Of a stretch of 64,000 nucleotides of DNA, positions 21,632 through 32,039 are shown one piece after another; the stretch's first letter is position 1, and each line of letters begins with the position of its first letter. The translations under genes and the position numbers were made by a program. Source of the stretch: Timema cristinae (Eukaryota; Arthropoda; Insecta; Phasmatodea; Timematidae); assembly GCA_039000515.1 (NCBI GenBank), contig JBCFYV010011135.1:24731725-24795724 (forward strand), read 5' to 3'. Below the pieces are notes generated by a model, which was not told where the DNA came from, made no database searches, and saw only the letters and a list, made by a program, of their open reading frames with translations.

Positions 21632-21745
21632 AGTCCCGGCAACACGAAGTCGCGGTGGGAGGTAAGGATCTGTCCCGGCAACACGGAGTCGCGGTGGGAG
21701 GCAGGGGAACAGTCCCGGCAACACGGAGTCGCGGTGGGAGGTCGG
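21632..21745. repeat. 40-bp tandem repeat, three units
   Basis: gtcccggcaacacggagtcg followed by cggtgggaggcagggg recurs at 21633, 21672 and 21712. It is strongly GC-rich against an AT-rich background. Confidence 0.85.
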
Positions 21746-21929
21746 GGATGGTCGTGGGAGGATAGGGAGTGACTATGAAATGCTCTTTTCAAACGAATAG
21801 ATGGTTTATTATGCTCTTTCATAAAGGTGGTTCTCCAAGGTTGGGTCCCCACTCAAAAACTAGCTCCAGAGATCACCGTGTTATATACCCTCCACCACTG
21901 CCCGGCCTTGACCAATGGGGAAAACGGGG

Positions 21930-21990
21930 GCTTCCTATTGGCGCGAGAAACCGTTAAAGACAGTGTCCATCACGCGAGCCAATAGGAAGC
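21930..21990. repeat. Perfect 13-bp inverted repeat of CCAAT motifs
   Basis: gcttcctattggc (21930-21942) and gccaataggaagc (21978-21990) are exact reverse complements separated by 35 bp. Each carries a CCAAT box, and a further ccaat lies at 21912. The arrangement resembles NF-Y-type promoter sites or a cruciform. Confidence 0.6.
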
Positions 21991-22850
21991 GCTGGCGCAG
22001 TGAGCAGAGGTGGAGTCGTCACGGACGGCTCAGACAACATGGACTGTGGGCCGGACCGGTAGTAGGGAGGGAGGGTGAAGCGGCCGGTGCAAGTGCGAAG
22101 GAAAGAAGGCTGACTGAACAGTGAGGTACATCAACCTGATTGTTAGCCATCTGATAATGTAATTGACAGACCGTCTTCTTACCATTTATTATTTAATGTG
22201 TTTATGGGACCTTTCTTAATTTCAAATCAAGCTAGCTATCTTGGCCGAAATTTAGTTTAGTAACTCTAAAACTATAGGATTTGCAGTTTAATTAGTAATT
22301 AATTCGCCATGTTTTCTGTTTAGACCCTTCTGGTGTTAGTCTGACGCTATCCCGGCTGTTTTGGTATCCAATACTCTCTATCAACTTAACTTCCATTTGA
22401 CTGTTCCGTGTCGTCTTGGACACATATTCTCCCGTGCTACGGGAAGTTCATATATTTTTGGAGTTGTTTAATCCTATCATATTTGTCAGTTTAAAAGTTA
22501 ATGTTTTCCTTTATATTTCTAAGAGTTACATGTTTTCTCTAACCAATTTAACGGACATTTATTACTGTTTATTATTCTTTGGTCCTGAATTTAATCTTGT
22601 TTATCTATTGTTACCTATTTATTTTTCTTACTCTTAAGAAATATTTCCCAGTCTCTACTTTGTAATACATTTACTTTGTAATAGTTATCGTTACCTGATC
22701 TACATATTAGAGGGAAGGGAAAGTCACGATCCAGTTTTCCTACTTATTTGAATATTCCTTTATTAAATGGTATTTCATTTAATGTAATAGTTTGTCGTAT
22801 TCAACACTGGTTAAGTGGAAGAGAAAGCTAACGCCTTAACTTCGCCAGAT

Positions 22851-23430
22851 AATAATAATAATAGCCTTAATTTATTATTATTATTATTATTATTATGCGT
22901 CTATATTATTGCTTAGTAATTTATGAGGTTATAATACATAAAAATTAATATAATAACATTTAACTAATTATTTAACATGTTTGTGAATTACTATTTCTAT
23001 ACATTATTCATGCCAAAACAGAGTAGAAGGAATTATGATGTTACCCGCGGACTGTTTCACACCCCATTTAGTAGATTTTATTTTGCAAAAAAAAGAATTA
23101 GGCCAGGATCCCTTAAAAAAAACTGCAACTCAGAGGCGGGGAAATATTGAAAGAATATCCTGTTCTCTATCGATAGTTTTGTTATGTCACGGTCGTACAT
23201 CCTATAAAACACACTAGGTATTGGAACCCTGGTTTGAGAAAATGATAAAAAGTTAATCCCAATATATCTTTGAGACTTTTATCCATCAATCTTGAAAAAA
23301 ATAACATATAATATAGGTTGTGGTTCACATTCTCTTAGGTCAGTGTTTAGATCTCGGATGGGTGTATTCATGGGGTGCACAAAAAAAAGTATATTTTATT
23401 ATTTTTGGGTTTTTAGACTATGTTGTTCTG
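22851..23430. other. AT-rich sequence with trinucleotide runs
   Basis: Runs of (AAT)n (22850-22862) and (TTA)n (22873-22897) face each other, a possible relic of two SINE tails. Around 23340-23380 the words agatctcggatgggtgtatt resemble a SINE-B B-box region. No gene was seen. Confidence 0.4.
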
Positions 23431-23431
23431 T

Positions 23432-23560
23432 GCTCTGCGTCTTACTACTTGTCTGGGCTATCCACATACTTAGACTAATGTGATAGGGATGAGTGGAGGA
23501 AAATTGTGAAAGAATTGTACCCGGATCTGCGTGGAGTAATATTAGAGAACCATATTGGAA
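23432..23560 (-). mobile_element. SINE-B tail and body fragment
   Basis: The reverse-strand tail (gcgtcttactacttgtctgg) and body (acccggatctgcgtggagta) are recognisable. The head is missing. Confidence 0.55.
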
Positions 23561-24315
23561 TTTCACACGTCAGCGTAAACATATGAAAGATTATTTGATT
23601 GCATAACATCCAATAATATATAAGGCTAGCTTAAACGTTTGTAATTTTGTTTGCTTACGTGGCCAACTTTCACTAAACCATCATAGTTAGATATTTCTTA
23701 CAAAGATAGTATTGTAATTGAATCAATTTTATACCTCAATATTATTATAATGAACGTTTTTGTGTACCCCGAACCAAAAAAGGGGGATTTTTAAAAAATA
23801 CTGTTTGCTGAAATCGTATTATGTATTTCGTTCAAACTTGATATTTAGATGTTAAAAGGTTATGCCTTGAGGATAGATCTTTTTTTTAAATTTTTGATCT
23901 AAAATTAAGGGTAGTTTACATATGAGAGATTTGTAATATTCCTATTATTATTATTTAAAACATGACTATACCTATTTTGTTAAAATAGGTATTTTAGGAG
24001 TCTTTAAAATGATAAAAATTCAGGCTTTTTTTTGTATAAAAAAATACTTAAGAGGACCACTTCGGTAAGTGAGAAATCGCCACGCAAACGTAAAGTTCAA
24101 ACGCAATATTTAATTCTACCATGCATAATTTTTAATTATGTTTGATGCCTAAATAAATATGAAATATTCCAACAGGCCTCTTTTTCCTTAACAACCCTCT
24201 ATTCTTAGTTTTATTAATAGAAACAAATGTGTGAGAATTTGACATTAGCTAATTTTCAACATATTTACGGAGCTATGAGACTAGTCTCGATGAGAAAGAG
24301 CTCTAGATTTAGCCT
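23561..24315. other. AT-rich sequence, nothing recognised
   Basis: No repeat match or coding evidence was found. Confidence 0.4.
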
Positions 24316-24319
24316 TCTC

Positions 24320-24776
24320 TAACAAATACAGTCATTGTTTGATATTTGAGAACTAGCAGCGAGCTTTCTCTTTACTTGAGATAAGAGTTTCCTCTACAAA
24401 TACAGTCATTGTTTGATATTTGAGAACTAGCAGCGAGCTTTCCTCTTTACCTTGAGATAAGAAGTTTCCTCTAACAAATACAGTCATTGTTTGATATTTG
24501 AGAACTAGCAGCGAGCTTTCCTCTTTACCTTGAGATAAGAAATTTCCGCCAATAAATACAGTCATTGTTTGATATTTGAAACTAGCAGCGAGCTTTCCTC
24601 TTTACCTTGAGATAAGAAATTTCCGCCAATAAATACAGTCATTGTTTGATATTTGAAAACTAGCAGCGAGCTTTCCTCTTTACCTTGAGATAAGAAATTT
24701 CCGCCAATAAATACAGTCATTGTTTGATATTTGAAAACTAGCAGCGAGCTTTCCTCTCTACCTTGAGATAAGAAGT
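24320..24776. repeat. 78-bp minisatellite, about six units
   Basis: The unit reads acaaatacagtcattgtttg, then atatttgagaactagcagcg, then agctttcctctttaccttga, then gataagaagtttcctct. The six units differ at a few sites. The first two contain single-base losses and units 4-6 share ttccgccaat. The period is divisible by 3, and the minus strand stays open across several units with a 26-residue repeat starting MTVFV. Confidence 0.92.
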
Positions 24777-25170
24777 TTCGTAGTTTTCTTTCCCCTATTT
24801 CTTATCGACATGACAAAGAGTAGCCCCATGGGAAGAGTGAGATAGAGAAAGCTTAGACAGAATAGAGAAGTAGTTCCAGAAAATGATATAGAACATTGTA
24901 TTTTAAGGCGTGTAGCCTGGCAGTGATTGACACTTTATTGCTGATAGAGGCGGCTGCCTTAACTTACGTATTGTAATTAATAAAGCAGTGCTGAACAAGA
25001 TTATCAGTAAGCCAAGTAATGAATCCCTGAGTCTACATGTCATATTGAATGTAGTCTACCTTAAATGGGATTTTTGAAAAATGTGTTCTAACGTTAATTT
25101 AAACTATGATTAAGTTTTTAAAAAAAACTTTAATATACCGCTTGTGACAGCAATAAGGAAGTACATATAA
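24777..25170. other. Intergenic sequence, nothing recognised
   Basis: No gene, RNA or repeat evidence was found. Confidence 0.4.
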
Positions 25171-25177
25171 CGGGATA

Positions 25178-25300
25178 TGGCGTCATCATCGTCTGGTATG
25201 ATCTTCTTATTAATGTTGGGGTTTGAATCCTGATTGGATGTTCTGAGAGTGTTATTTTCCTAAACTTTTTTTTTCCACGCCATTTTTTTACTTTCTCTTA
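25178..25300 (+). repeat. SINE-B2-like head fragment
   Basis: The words atggcgtcatcatcgtctgg, ggggtttgaatcctgattgg and gttattttcctaaac keep the spacing of a B2 head, B-box and start of body. It is badly eroded and has no tail. Confidence 0.35.
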
Positions 25301-25326
25301 ACACCTCAGAGAGAGAGAGAGAGAGT

Positions 25327-26055
25327 ATTGTGATCGTAAAACAATTTGAGTTCAAGATTTTGATAAATGTCGACGTTTTATGACCCCCTGAAATCGAAAA
25401 AGTTGTTTTTGCATTGCCATCTGTCTGTCCGTTTGTCTGTTTGTTTGTTTGTTTGTTTGTTTGTTTGTTTGTCTGTCTGTGCCTTGGGCTAGAGCAGAAC
25501 CTATTTTACATATTGGTATCTGGGGTGTTCATAAGCTACCCTAGAAGGGATTTAAGAATTAGTCAATAAACCTCAAAATTAAAGGTAGCTTACTGGAGGG
25601 CAATAAGGGAAAAAAAATCAATTTTCTTGAGATTCGCTTTAATGATTTTGATTAAATTTCATATCCCGACACTTTATCATTATAAACAAGATGGAAGTTA
25701 TCATTACTTTGCGGATACTTTACAGAAGGTAAATTTTCCCATTTTTATAATTCATCCGCAACTGTTTGAGATACGAAATAACTTATCTTTGTAACTTTCT
25801 TTTTGATTCAGGTATTTGAAAATGAATTTGATTCTTATGCTCTTTGGAGGACAAAGATGTTTCTCTTTTCTCAATTTATCTGTAACAATGTTCCTAGTTC
25901 CTAATGCCATAGAGAAAGTAACAGTGTATATTATTTCATCTACGATCTTTGGTGTAATGTTTCTACAACAATGTATAGACCTATTATTTCGTTTAACAAA
26001 TCTTACGAGTTTTTAGTAAATGTTTATTTTAAGATAAAAGCGGGAAAATGTATGT
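25327..26055 (+). repeat. Dispersed repeat G, copy 2
   Basis: It is the inverted counterpart of 12590-13338 and lacks the palindrome/(TA)n/(GA)n insertion. It begins tattgtgatcgtaaaacaat and includes gaccccctgaaatcgaaaaa, a (gtttgtctgt)-type run and tgattcaggtatttgaaaat. A fragment of its beginning recurs at 45505-45640. The plus-strand frame at 25816-26016 lies inside it and is not supported as a gene. Confidence 0.7.
25426..25480. repeat. (GTTT)n/(GTCT)n microsatellite
   Basis: A run of GTTT units is flanked by gtctgtccg and gtctgtctg. It lies inside repeat G, and the other copy carries only a short ggacagac remnant. Confidence 0.85.
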
Positions 26056-26149
26056 GCGGTCCACCGTAACATTTATGTTTAGTTAAAACACCTTTTATTT
26101 TCATTTAAAAGCGGGAGACATTTTTTCAAAATTATAATTATCCTGTATT

Positions 26150-26250
26150 AGTATAAATAGGCTGATATCCTTGACGGGTATTGTGATGCGGCTAAAAAAA
26201 AGTGTGTGTGAGAGAGAGAGTGAGTGAGTGAGTGAGTCAAGTCTAGTACA
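26150..26250 (+). repeat. SINE-B tail fragment and GA/GAGT microsatellite
   Basis: The words gacgggtattgtgatgcggc followed by taaaaaa echo the SINE-A/B 3' end. A (GA)n/(GAGT)n run follows at 26210-26236. Confidence 0.4.
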
Positions 26251-26323
26251 GTCCAGTTTTAATAGAAAAAAAAATCTTATCTGACATCTAGAAGATGTTG
26301 TAGAACTACTTTCACGTATCGAA

Positions 26324-26598
26324 GACCTGGTGGTCTAGGGGTAAGGTGTCCGGGGTTCAATCCTTGGTCCAGGCACAGATTTATCTGATTACCAAACCCT
26401 TCCTTCACCTCTGACAAGACATCTTGTGAATGTGGGGAATGCCAGGCCTCCACCGTGGTTCGGATCCCACGTTAAACTGTAGGTCCTCCATTTCATATCA
26501 CAATCACCCTACCATTACACATTAGCGTAAGTGTGTATAACCCGAACGGGTAGTAAGACGCGGTGCTAATAATAATAATAATATAATAATAATACAAG
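26324..26598 (+). mobile_element. SINE-A with internal head deletion
   Basis: The A-box (ctggtggtctaggggtaagg) is followed almost directly by the B-box (ccggggttcaatccttggtc). About 20 bp corresponding to the anticodon arm are missing. Body and tail are complete, with (TAA)n. No clear target-site duplication was found. Confidence 0.88.
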
Positions 26599-26699
26599 AA
26601 AGCAATTCTATAGTTATAGGCCCTTATTGAATAATTTAGCGAAAGTTATTTGATTATATTTAGGTATTATTTTTATAAATGTTGGTTCAGATTTGTTGA

Positions 26700-27285
26700 C
26701 TTAGGCTCAGGTTGGTACGAACTTACTTTTCCATATGAGCTGTGTCTACTGAGAAAATCTTGGGTTCAAACCCAGCCGGTGTCGATGTATATAAAAAAAA
26801 ATGTGTAGCACAACTTTCTTTGAAAGAGAAGTAAAACCATCGGTCCCATGTCGATTATAACGTGTAAAAGAATCTTGGGAGTAATTGGGAAATATTATTA
26901 TTATTATTATTATTAGAACCGCGTCTTACTACTCGTTCGTGTTATACGCTTGAAGTATTAATTACGCTAATGGATTAGGAATTGGGAAGGTTGAATTAGA
27001 GGAAGTAAACCCGCATTTGCGTGGAGGGAGAGTGGAAAAACCATTTAGTAAAAACCACCCCCAGTTCACCCGACCGAGATTCGAACCTTGATCTCCCCGT
27101 CCTCAACAGTCTAGCTCAACACGACTAGCGCGTTAGCCAACTACGCCACAGAGGCGGGTATTTGGAAATACTTTTCCCGCAAAATTGGTAGGCTCTTTTT
27201 CTCTCGCTCATTGTTTTTCTTGTGTGCTGATATAATCAATCGGTTCAGATTGTAAACGTTAAATACCTAAAAAAAAAATTAGAAA
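26700..27285 (+). mobile_element. SINE-C, split by a SINE-B insertion
   Basis: The left part (26700-26894) has a tRNA-like head with B-box gggttcaaacccagccgg and the body gtgtagcacaactttctttg, then cggtcccatgtcgattataa. The right part (27160-27285) continues with gcaaaattggtaggctcttt and the SINE-C tail tgctgatataatcaatcggt. The inserted SINE-B occupies 26895-27159. Confidence 0.82.
26895..27159 (-). mobile_element. SINE-B nested in SINE-C
   Basis: It is complete in reverse, from the (ATT)n tail and aaccgcgtcttactactcgt to the head end cgccacagaggcgg. Flanks attgggaaata (26884-26894) and atttggaaata (27160-27170) form an 11-bp duplication with one mismatch. Confidence 0.92.
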
Positions 27286-27289
27286 AGTT

Positions 27290-28440
27290 AATTGAACGAT
27301 ATTAAACTTACTGGTATCGTGTGGTCCACTTGATTGTCCGCCGCGGCCCACAGTTTGATGAAACTAGCGGGATTGTTGTGCGCTATATCTCACTTCACTT
27401 GTTTTTATCTCCTACCATTTCTATCGCTATTCATCCAGAAGTTTGAGAGTGATGGTTTTTCACTGGCTCTCTTCTATCAAGTGTGCAAGAAATGACTCAT
27501 ACAAGAAGAAGAAAGTTGAGTTGTAGAGGTCAAAAAAAAAAAGTGTGTTTTGTCAAGACGACATTTTGGAGAGGGGATGGCCTTCCGACCCCCCCCCCCC
27601 TTTTTTTTGGTTGCTTTACCTCTATCCAACTTCTCTCTTTTTTTTTTTCATTTCTTCTCGATTCTTACCTTCTTCGTGTTTTTTTTTTAAGCTTCTTCGT
27701 TCCCCTTCCTCCTCCAACCCCCTCATACAACGCTTTTTTTTTCACCCCTTTCTACATCACGTAGAGAATTGACCGGATGTGGAGGCAACCAATCACTGGT
27801 AGCGCCCTTCAGCAGACCTTTCCTTTCTACTTCTACTCCCCCCCCCCCCCGCCCCCTTTTCCCTTTTCACAGACAACCTTCCTCACAAGACTCGTCAGCC
27901 CCTCACCCCCCTCTTTAGCAAAGGTTTTTTTTTATTTTTTTAGAAGATATGTGTGTATATTGGCTTTAGTGATTTTAAGATTTTTAAGAACTAGTCCGAA
28001 TGTTAGGTTTTGATTTGTGGTAGTCCTGGTACAGTTTCTACAGTAAGGCATATCGACACACACACCCCATCAGGTTTGCCAAATAAGTTTCTATACCCGC
28101 TAGAATTGAATTGGTTCTCAAAGAATGCGCCCCGAAATTCTCGAAACTATATTATTGTTGATTAAACAAAAAAATGTATCAAAAGTAATTTAATTAAATC
28201 ATAATTATTTTAAATGAAATACGGTAGAAATTTTTAATTCGAAATTAAAGGAATAGCTAAAAAAAAAAAATTCGAAACATCTTAGATTTGAATTAACCAT
28301 TTTTATGAGTATTTACGCACCTGGTACACAATAAATCAGTAATCTCAAAAATTTGCTATTTATAAACACACACATTCTTATATGTAATATAGAAAACCCG
28401 CATACTCTATATATACATATATGTATGTGTGTATACAAGA
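27290..28440. other. Intergenic sequence with pyrimidine-rich tract
   Basis: Strong C- and T-runs at 27590-27720 and 27835-27930 explain the proline/phenylalanine-rich open frames there. I see no gene. Confidence 0.4.
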
Positions 28441-28447
28441 TTTTCGA

Positions 28448-28822
28448 CTAAAAGTAATACAAAAACCCTATACACTTACATCCGACAAACTATGCTAACT
28501 AATACCATTAAATTGTGTTCAAAATTTCAGCGTACAGCGCCGGGAGAGCAAAGCTGTGCAAGCATCCGTGTAAAACAGGTTGCATAAGAGTTAGGAACGC
28601 GTTACTGCACATGTAATAATGGCAAGCACGTTCTGTGATGTAGGACCGTTAATGATGACACTCAGAACGTATTACTATTTCTAGATGGAATGGTATGTTG
28701 CTTACTATTAAATTATGTCGTGCTCCAAGATGTTGAGGTGTGTAGTGCCGTGCACCTAACTCTTATGCAACCTGTTTGTACACGCATGCGTGCACAGCTT
28801 TGCTCTACTGTTGAGGTACGCC
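28448..28822. mobile_element. TIR element H, copy 1 (MITE-like)
   Basis: The left arm 28531-28595 (gagagcaaagctgtgcaagc, gttgcataagagttagg) and right arm 28755-28822 (cctaactcttatgcaacctg, tgcacagctttgctct) are near-perfect reverse complements about 160 bp apart. The left side extends outward to aaaagtaatac (28448), and this arm plus extension recurs at 58100-58262. No transposase is present. Confidence 0.7.
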
Positions 28823-28828
28823 AAAACT

Positions 28829-28860
28829 TATATATATATATATATATTACACACACACAC
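28829..28860. repeat. (TA)n and (AC)n microsatellites
   Basis: (TA)n at 28830-28847 and (AC)n at 28849-28860 lie between the two TIR elements. Confidence 0.85.
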
Positions 28861-29077
28861 AGTAGCCCCATGGCTTCTTTGGTGCTGACCGACAGCTGAC
28901 TTATGACAGTTAACATTTAGGTAATTTTGACTGTCAGAAGTGACAGCTGCTAAACACATGTTTTTGCAGATCATATGGTTCGCGTAGGGATACATAATTT
29001 TGTTTGCTAACTTTTCAAAGCTGTCAGCTCTTAGCTGTGAGCTGTCAGCCAGCACCAAAGAAGTCATGGAGTTACTG
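28860..29077. mobile_element. TIR element I (MITE-like)
   Basis: The left end cagtagccccatggcttctt continues tggtgctgaccgacagct. The right end is its near reverse complement (gctgtcagccagcaccaaag, aagtcatggagttactg). The arms are about 38 bp and the interior about 140 bp. Ends starting CAGT resemble Tc1/mariner-type elements. The right flank starts TA, while the left flank is obscured by (AC)n. Confidence 0.7.
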
Positions 29078-29159
29078 TATATATACAGAAAAAAACAAAA
29101 AATTAAACACACAATATAAAAACTTGTAAAAATTGACATACAATAATCGCAGAATTAAA

Positions 29160-29825
29160 TCATTTGAGGACGCGTGACCTGAAATTTGACTCCTTCCGTG
29201 CAGAGCGTCACGTGTTCAACAACGAGAGTCAAGCCAACACATTCCTTATTCTAAGAAAACAGCTGTATTTGGCATTCTTGGCATATTATGGGGGGGGGGG
29301 GGGGGGGGGGGGGGAAATAAAGATCTTTTAGTTGGGTTTGAAATGAGTACAGAATCGAAATTGTACAATTTATAGACCTCGAATTATACTAATTTTTCCT
29401 TCTAAATAACTAATTAAATTTAATTTTCTAACATTGATTTAAATGGTAAATTCATTTAAACCATGGTGGGTTTGATCTACAGAATTTTTCGAAATAACCT
29501 GATCCTTTTGTAAAGAAAGCATATTTGAGAACATTAATATATTTATTTTCCCATATAATTTAACAGCTTACTAATCAAAGAGTTGAGTTTATTAGTGAGG
29601 ATCTTGAGCTAGTAATTTCTTACACAAAATTTAAATTCGTTTTCAAGAAGATTAGAGGTTTCCAAACTTTTTAAACCAAAGGAACAATAATTGGACAAAA
29701 CAAATACATGCTTGGGCTCTTAAAATTTTACACAAATATTATTAACATTCAAATAATAAACATATGGGGAAACATCACGAGTTCTGGCTGTGCCTTTGGC
29801 AAATTTACTTTATTCAGATTTTTTT
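29160..29825. other. AT-rich sequence with a 25-base G-run
   Basis: An uninterrupted G-run lies at about 29290-29314. Elsewhere the sequence is AT-rich with no gene or repeat recognised. Confidence 0.5.
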
Positions 29826-29831
29826 TTATCG

Positions 29832-30065
29832 CCGGGTCTTACTACCCGTTCTTGTTATACGTTTATGTAATAACTACACTAATGGTCTCAAGGAATAGGA
29901 ATGTTATATTTATTGGAAGTGTATCTGTATTTACGTGGAGAGAGCGTTGAAAACACTTTTTGGTAAAGAAAAAATCACCCTCATTTCATCCGACGAAGAT
30001 TTGAACCTCGATCTCCGTCATCGTCTACTCGAGAGTAGCGCTTTAGGCCATGCAGCCATCGAAAC
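29832..30065 (-). mobile_element. SINE-B2
   Basis: The reverse-strand tail (cgggtcttactacccgttct), the body (tttacgtggagagagcgttg), B-box (gaagatttgaacctcgatct) and head end (aggccatgcagccatcgaaa) are all present with B2-type differences. The plus-strand frames across it are shadows. Confidence 0.75.
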
Positions 30066-30069
30066 TTTA

Positions 30070-31050
30070 TTCAGATCTGAAAAAATTGGCAATCTTAATT
30101 ACGAGGTTTTTTTTATATTGTGGAAAGAAAAATATTATTAAATTGGCTCACTGAGCCTTAGATAAATATGGCAAAGTCCAAAAGTACCGTGGATCACAAT
30201 TTAAAAAACGATGTATTAGTGGACAAACTAATACGGATTCCCTATCCAACTTGGACAAATCTCTCTGAGCATGCGCATGGCTGAATTTCCAGTATTGTTT
30301 CCTTCAATAGTGTAAAAATGGACTAAGATTTGACTTTAAGTTACAATCTCTTTTTTTTTGTTTTTAGTTAACAATGAAATTTTGCTATATTTTATTGTTA
30401 CTTATGGTGGGGATTTTTTTTAATATGAGTTTGGCAGCACTATCTTACACCCACTTTTGCCCTCCGACCCCTAAACCTTTCTCCTTCCCCCCACCCCTTA
30501 AAGGAAAAAAAAAAGGTTAGACAGACCTCCCCTCCCCCTCTACTCCACGTGATATTGGAAGTGGATTGGGGGGAAGAAAGGGTCCATTGTTGTTGGAATT
30601 GATGCGGTGAACCATGACTCTCACTAGAGTGCGTTCAAAGCACGTGGTGACCTACTGATTTCACTTGTGTTTGTGTGGACCAGCGAGGGGGAGGGTGTTG
30701 GAGTTCAAGATGCGGACTGGTGTAGACCGACTTTGTGGGAGGAAAAAAAAAGAGTTGGAAGAGATTTCTAAATCACTGTCCCACTTTTTTTTTTTCTTCT
30801 TTAAAGGTTGAAAAATAAGTTGGTTTTTTTCCCCTCAACTCTTAACAAGTTAAATCACAGCCAGATTTTCATATGAAGAACGTTATCTGACAGCTAGAAA
30901 AGCTACTAGATAAACTTTCACCTGTTCATACTTCAAGTCATGTAATATTCAGATGTCACTATTGATAGTTAACTAACCATACTTATAAAATAACTACTAG
31001 CTCGTCAACCTTAACAATGTATGTCTCTTGTTGGCTCGTGGGCTGCCGAT
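30070..31050. other. Intergenic sequence, nothing recognised
   Basis: It holds T-runs and C-rich stretches near 30470-30545 and a G-rich one near 30685. No supported gene or repeat was found. Confidence 0.4.
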
Positions 31051-31054
31051 GAGA

Positions 31055-31132
31055 GAACGCGAACACTCCCGACTATGTCGAACACTCCCGTACCTATGTC
31101 CGAACGCACCCGACTATGTCCGAACGCTCCCG
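31055..31132. repeat. Short tandem repeat, four units of about 19-22 bp
   Basis: Units of gaacactcccgactatgtc recur with small indels and substitutions (acactcccgtacctatgtcc, gaacgcacccgactatgtcc, gaacgctcccg). Confidence 0.8.
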
Positions 31133-31139
31133 AAATAGA

Positions 31140-32035
31140 ACTCTCGCCCAGGTTTTCCAAAGTAGTCATTTGCCGATTCAACGTACATTTGTATAAAACA
31201 TGTTTTTCTTTACCTATACAACAAAAATAGTTTATAAAATAAGTGAAATGCGTATTTAGATAATTATGTAAAATGTAAATCTGTATTTGTCATTTTTGTT
31301 CTCTCAAAATAATTTTATATTTTTCATTAGCTGGTGGGTGGAATAACTTATTTCGTACCAGAATCCTACTGTATAGTAGTATTTTAATATGATAAACGGC
31401 CTTATAATACGGTAAAAGGCAGTCCCTCCTTAAAGGTATTTTATCCTACCAAAATACTAATGTACGGTAGGATTGTTTTACAAAATAAGACCTTCCAAAA
31501 CGGATTCTTTCCAAAATTACTGTGTAAATTAGCCTACATAAACTTAATTTAAAAAAACAAGTCTCGAGTTTCGAACTTAGCTATGCCGTTAAACCTTTTT
31601 TAACACATTTATTTCATTTAACTAGGTATCACATACACTAATGTGTCTCTTATATTCATATAAATTAGCGAATGATGTCAAAACGAGGGAGAAAGATATA
31701 CCCGAAACTTTCTTTCTCTCTTACACAGTGCTGTGCAGACGACAACTCGAAAATTTTAGCCTCAGATGTACATCCAGTTATAATCTTATAGATCAATGGT
31801 TGAGACTCGGTAGCGATGGTAGTTTGTGGTTTGAAGTTGCGAGAAATTTAACACGGAAGCGTTCTCAGTCTTCCACATTCTTCGCGAGTGTGGCCGATTC
31901 GATACGAGATCCACGCCAATCAGACGAGTAAATTGAAGGCAAGTTGCTTCCTCTTTCCATTCACATTCCGACCATTAGTTTCTGTGCTCGTAACACTGGT
32001 CTTCCAGTACTTTACTTGACCACCACACCACTCAT
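31140..32035. other. Intergenic sequence with an unrecognised open frame
   Basis: The plus-strand frame 31641-31931 (96 codons, containing SLWFEVARNLTRKRSQSSTF) is less AT-rich than its neighbours but shows no known domain. It has no splice or promoter context that I can defend. A small exon or a piece of a decayed element are both possible. Confidence 0.25.
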
Positions 32036-32039
32036 CATC

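Larger units (their letters stand above)
20617..22850. other. Less AT-rich segment with tandem repeats, possible LTR
   Basis: The segment opens tgttacaagtattcacaaat after a coding-like stretch and contains two tandem arrays (20640-20940 and 21632-21745), CCAAT motifs, TATA-like sites and an AATAAA on the minus strand near 21806. Composition and organisation would suit a long solo LTR. No second LTR, primer-binding site, polypurine tract or matching flanking duplication was found, so this is only a possibility. Confidence 0.25.

Noticed and set aside
20617..22850. Confident LTR retrotransposon call
   Set aside because: I found no second LTR, primer-binding site, polypurine tract or matching flanking duplication, so it is kept only as a possibility.
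27483..28013. Proline/phenylalanine-rich open frames
   Set aside because: They follow from long C- and T-runs. Different frames are open over the same bases and none has a domain.
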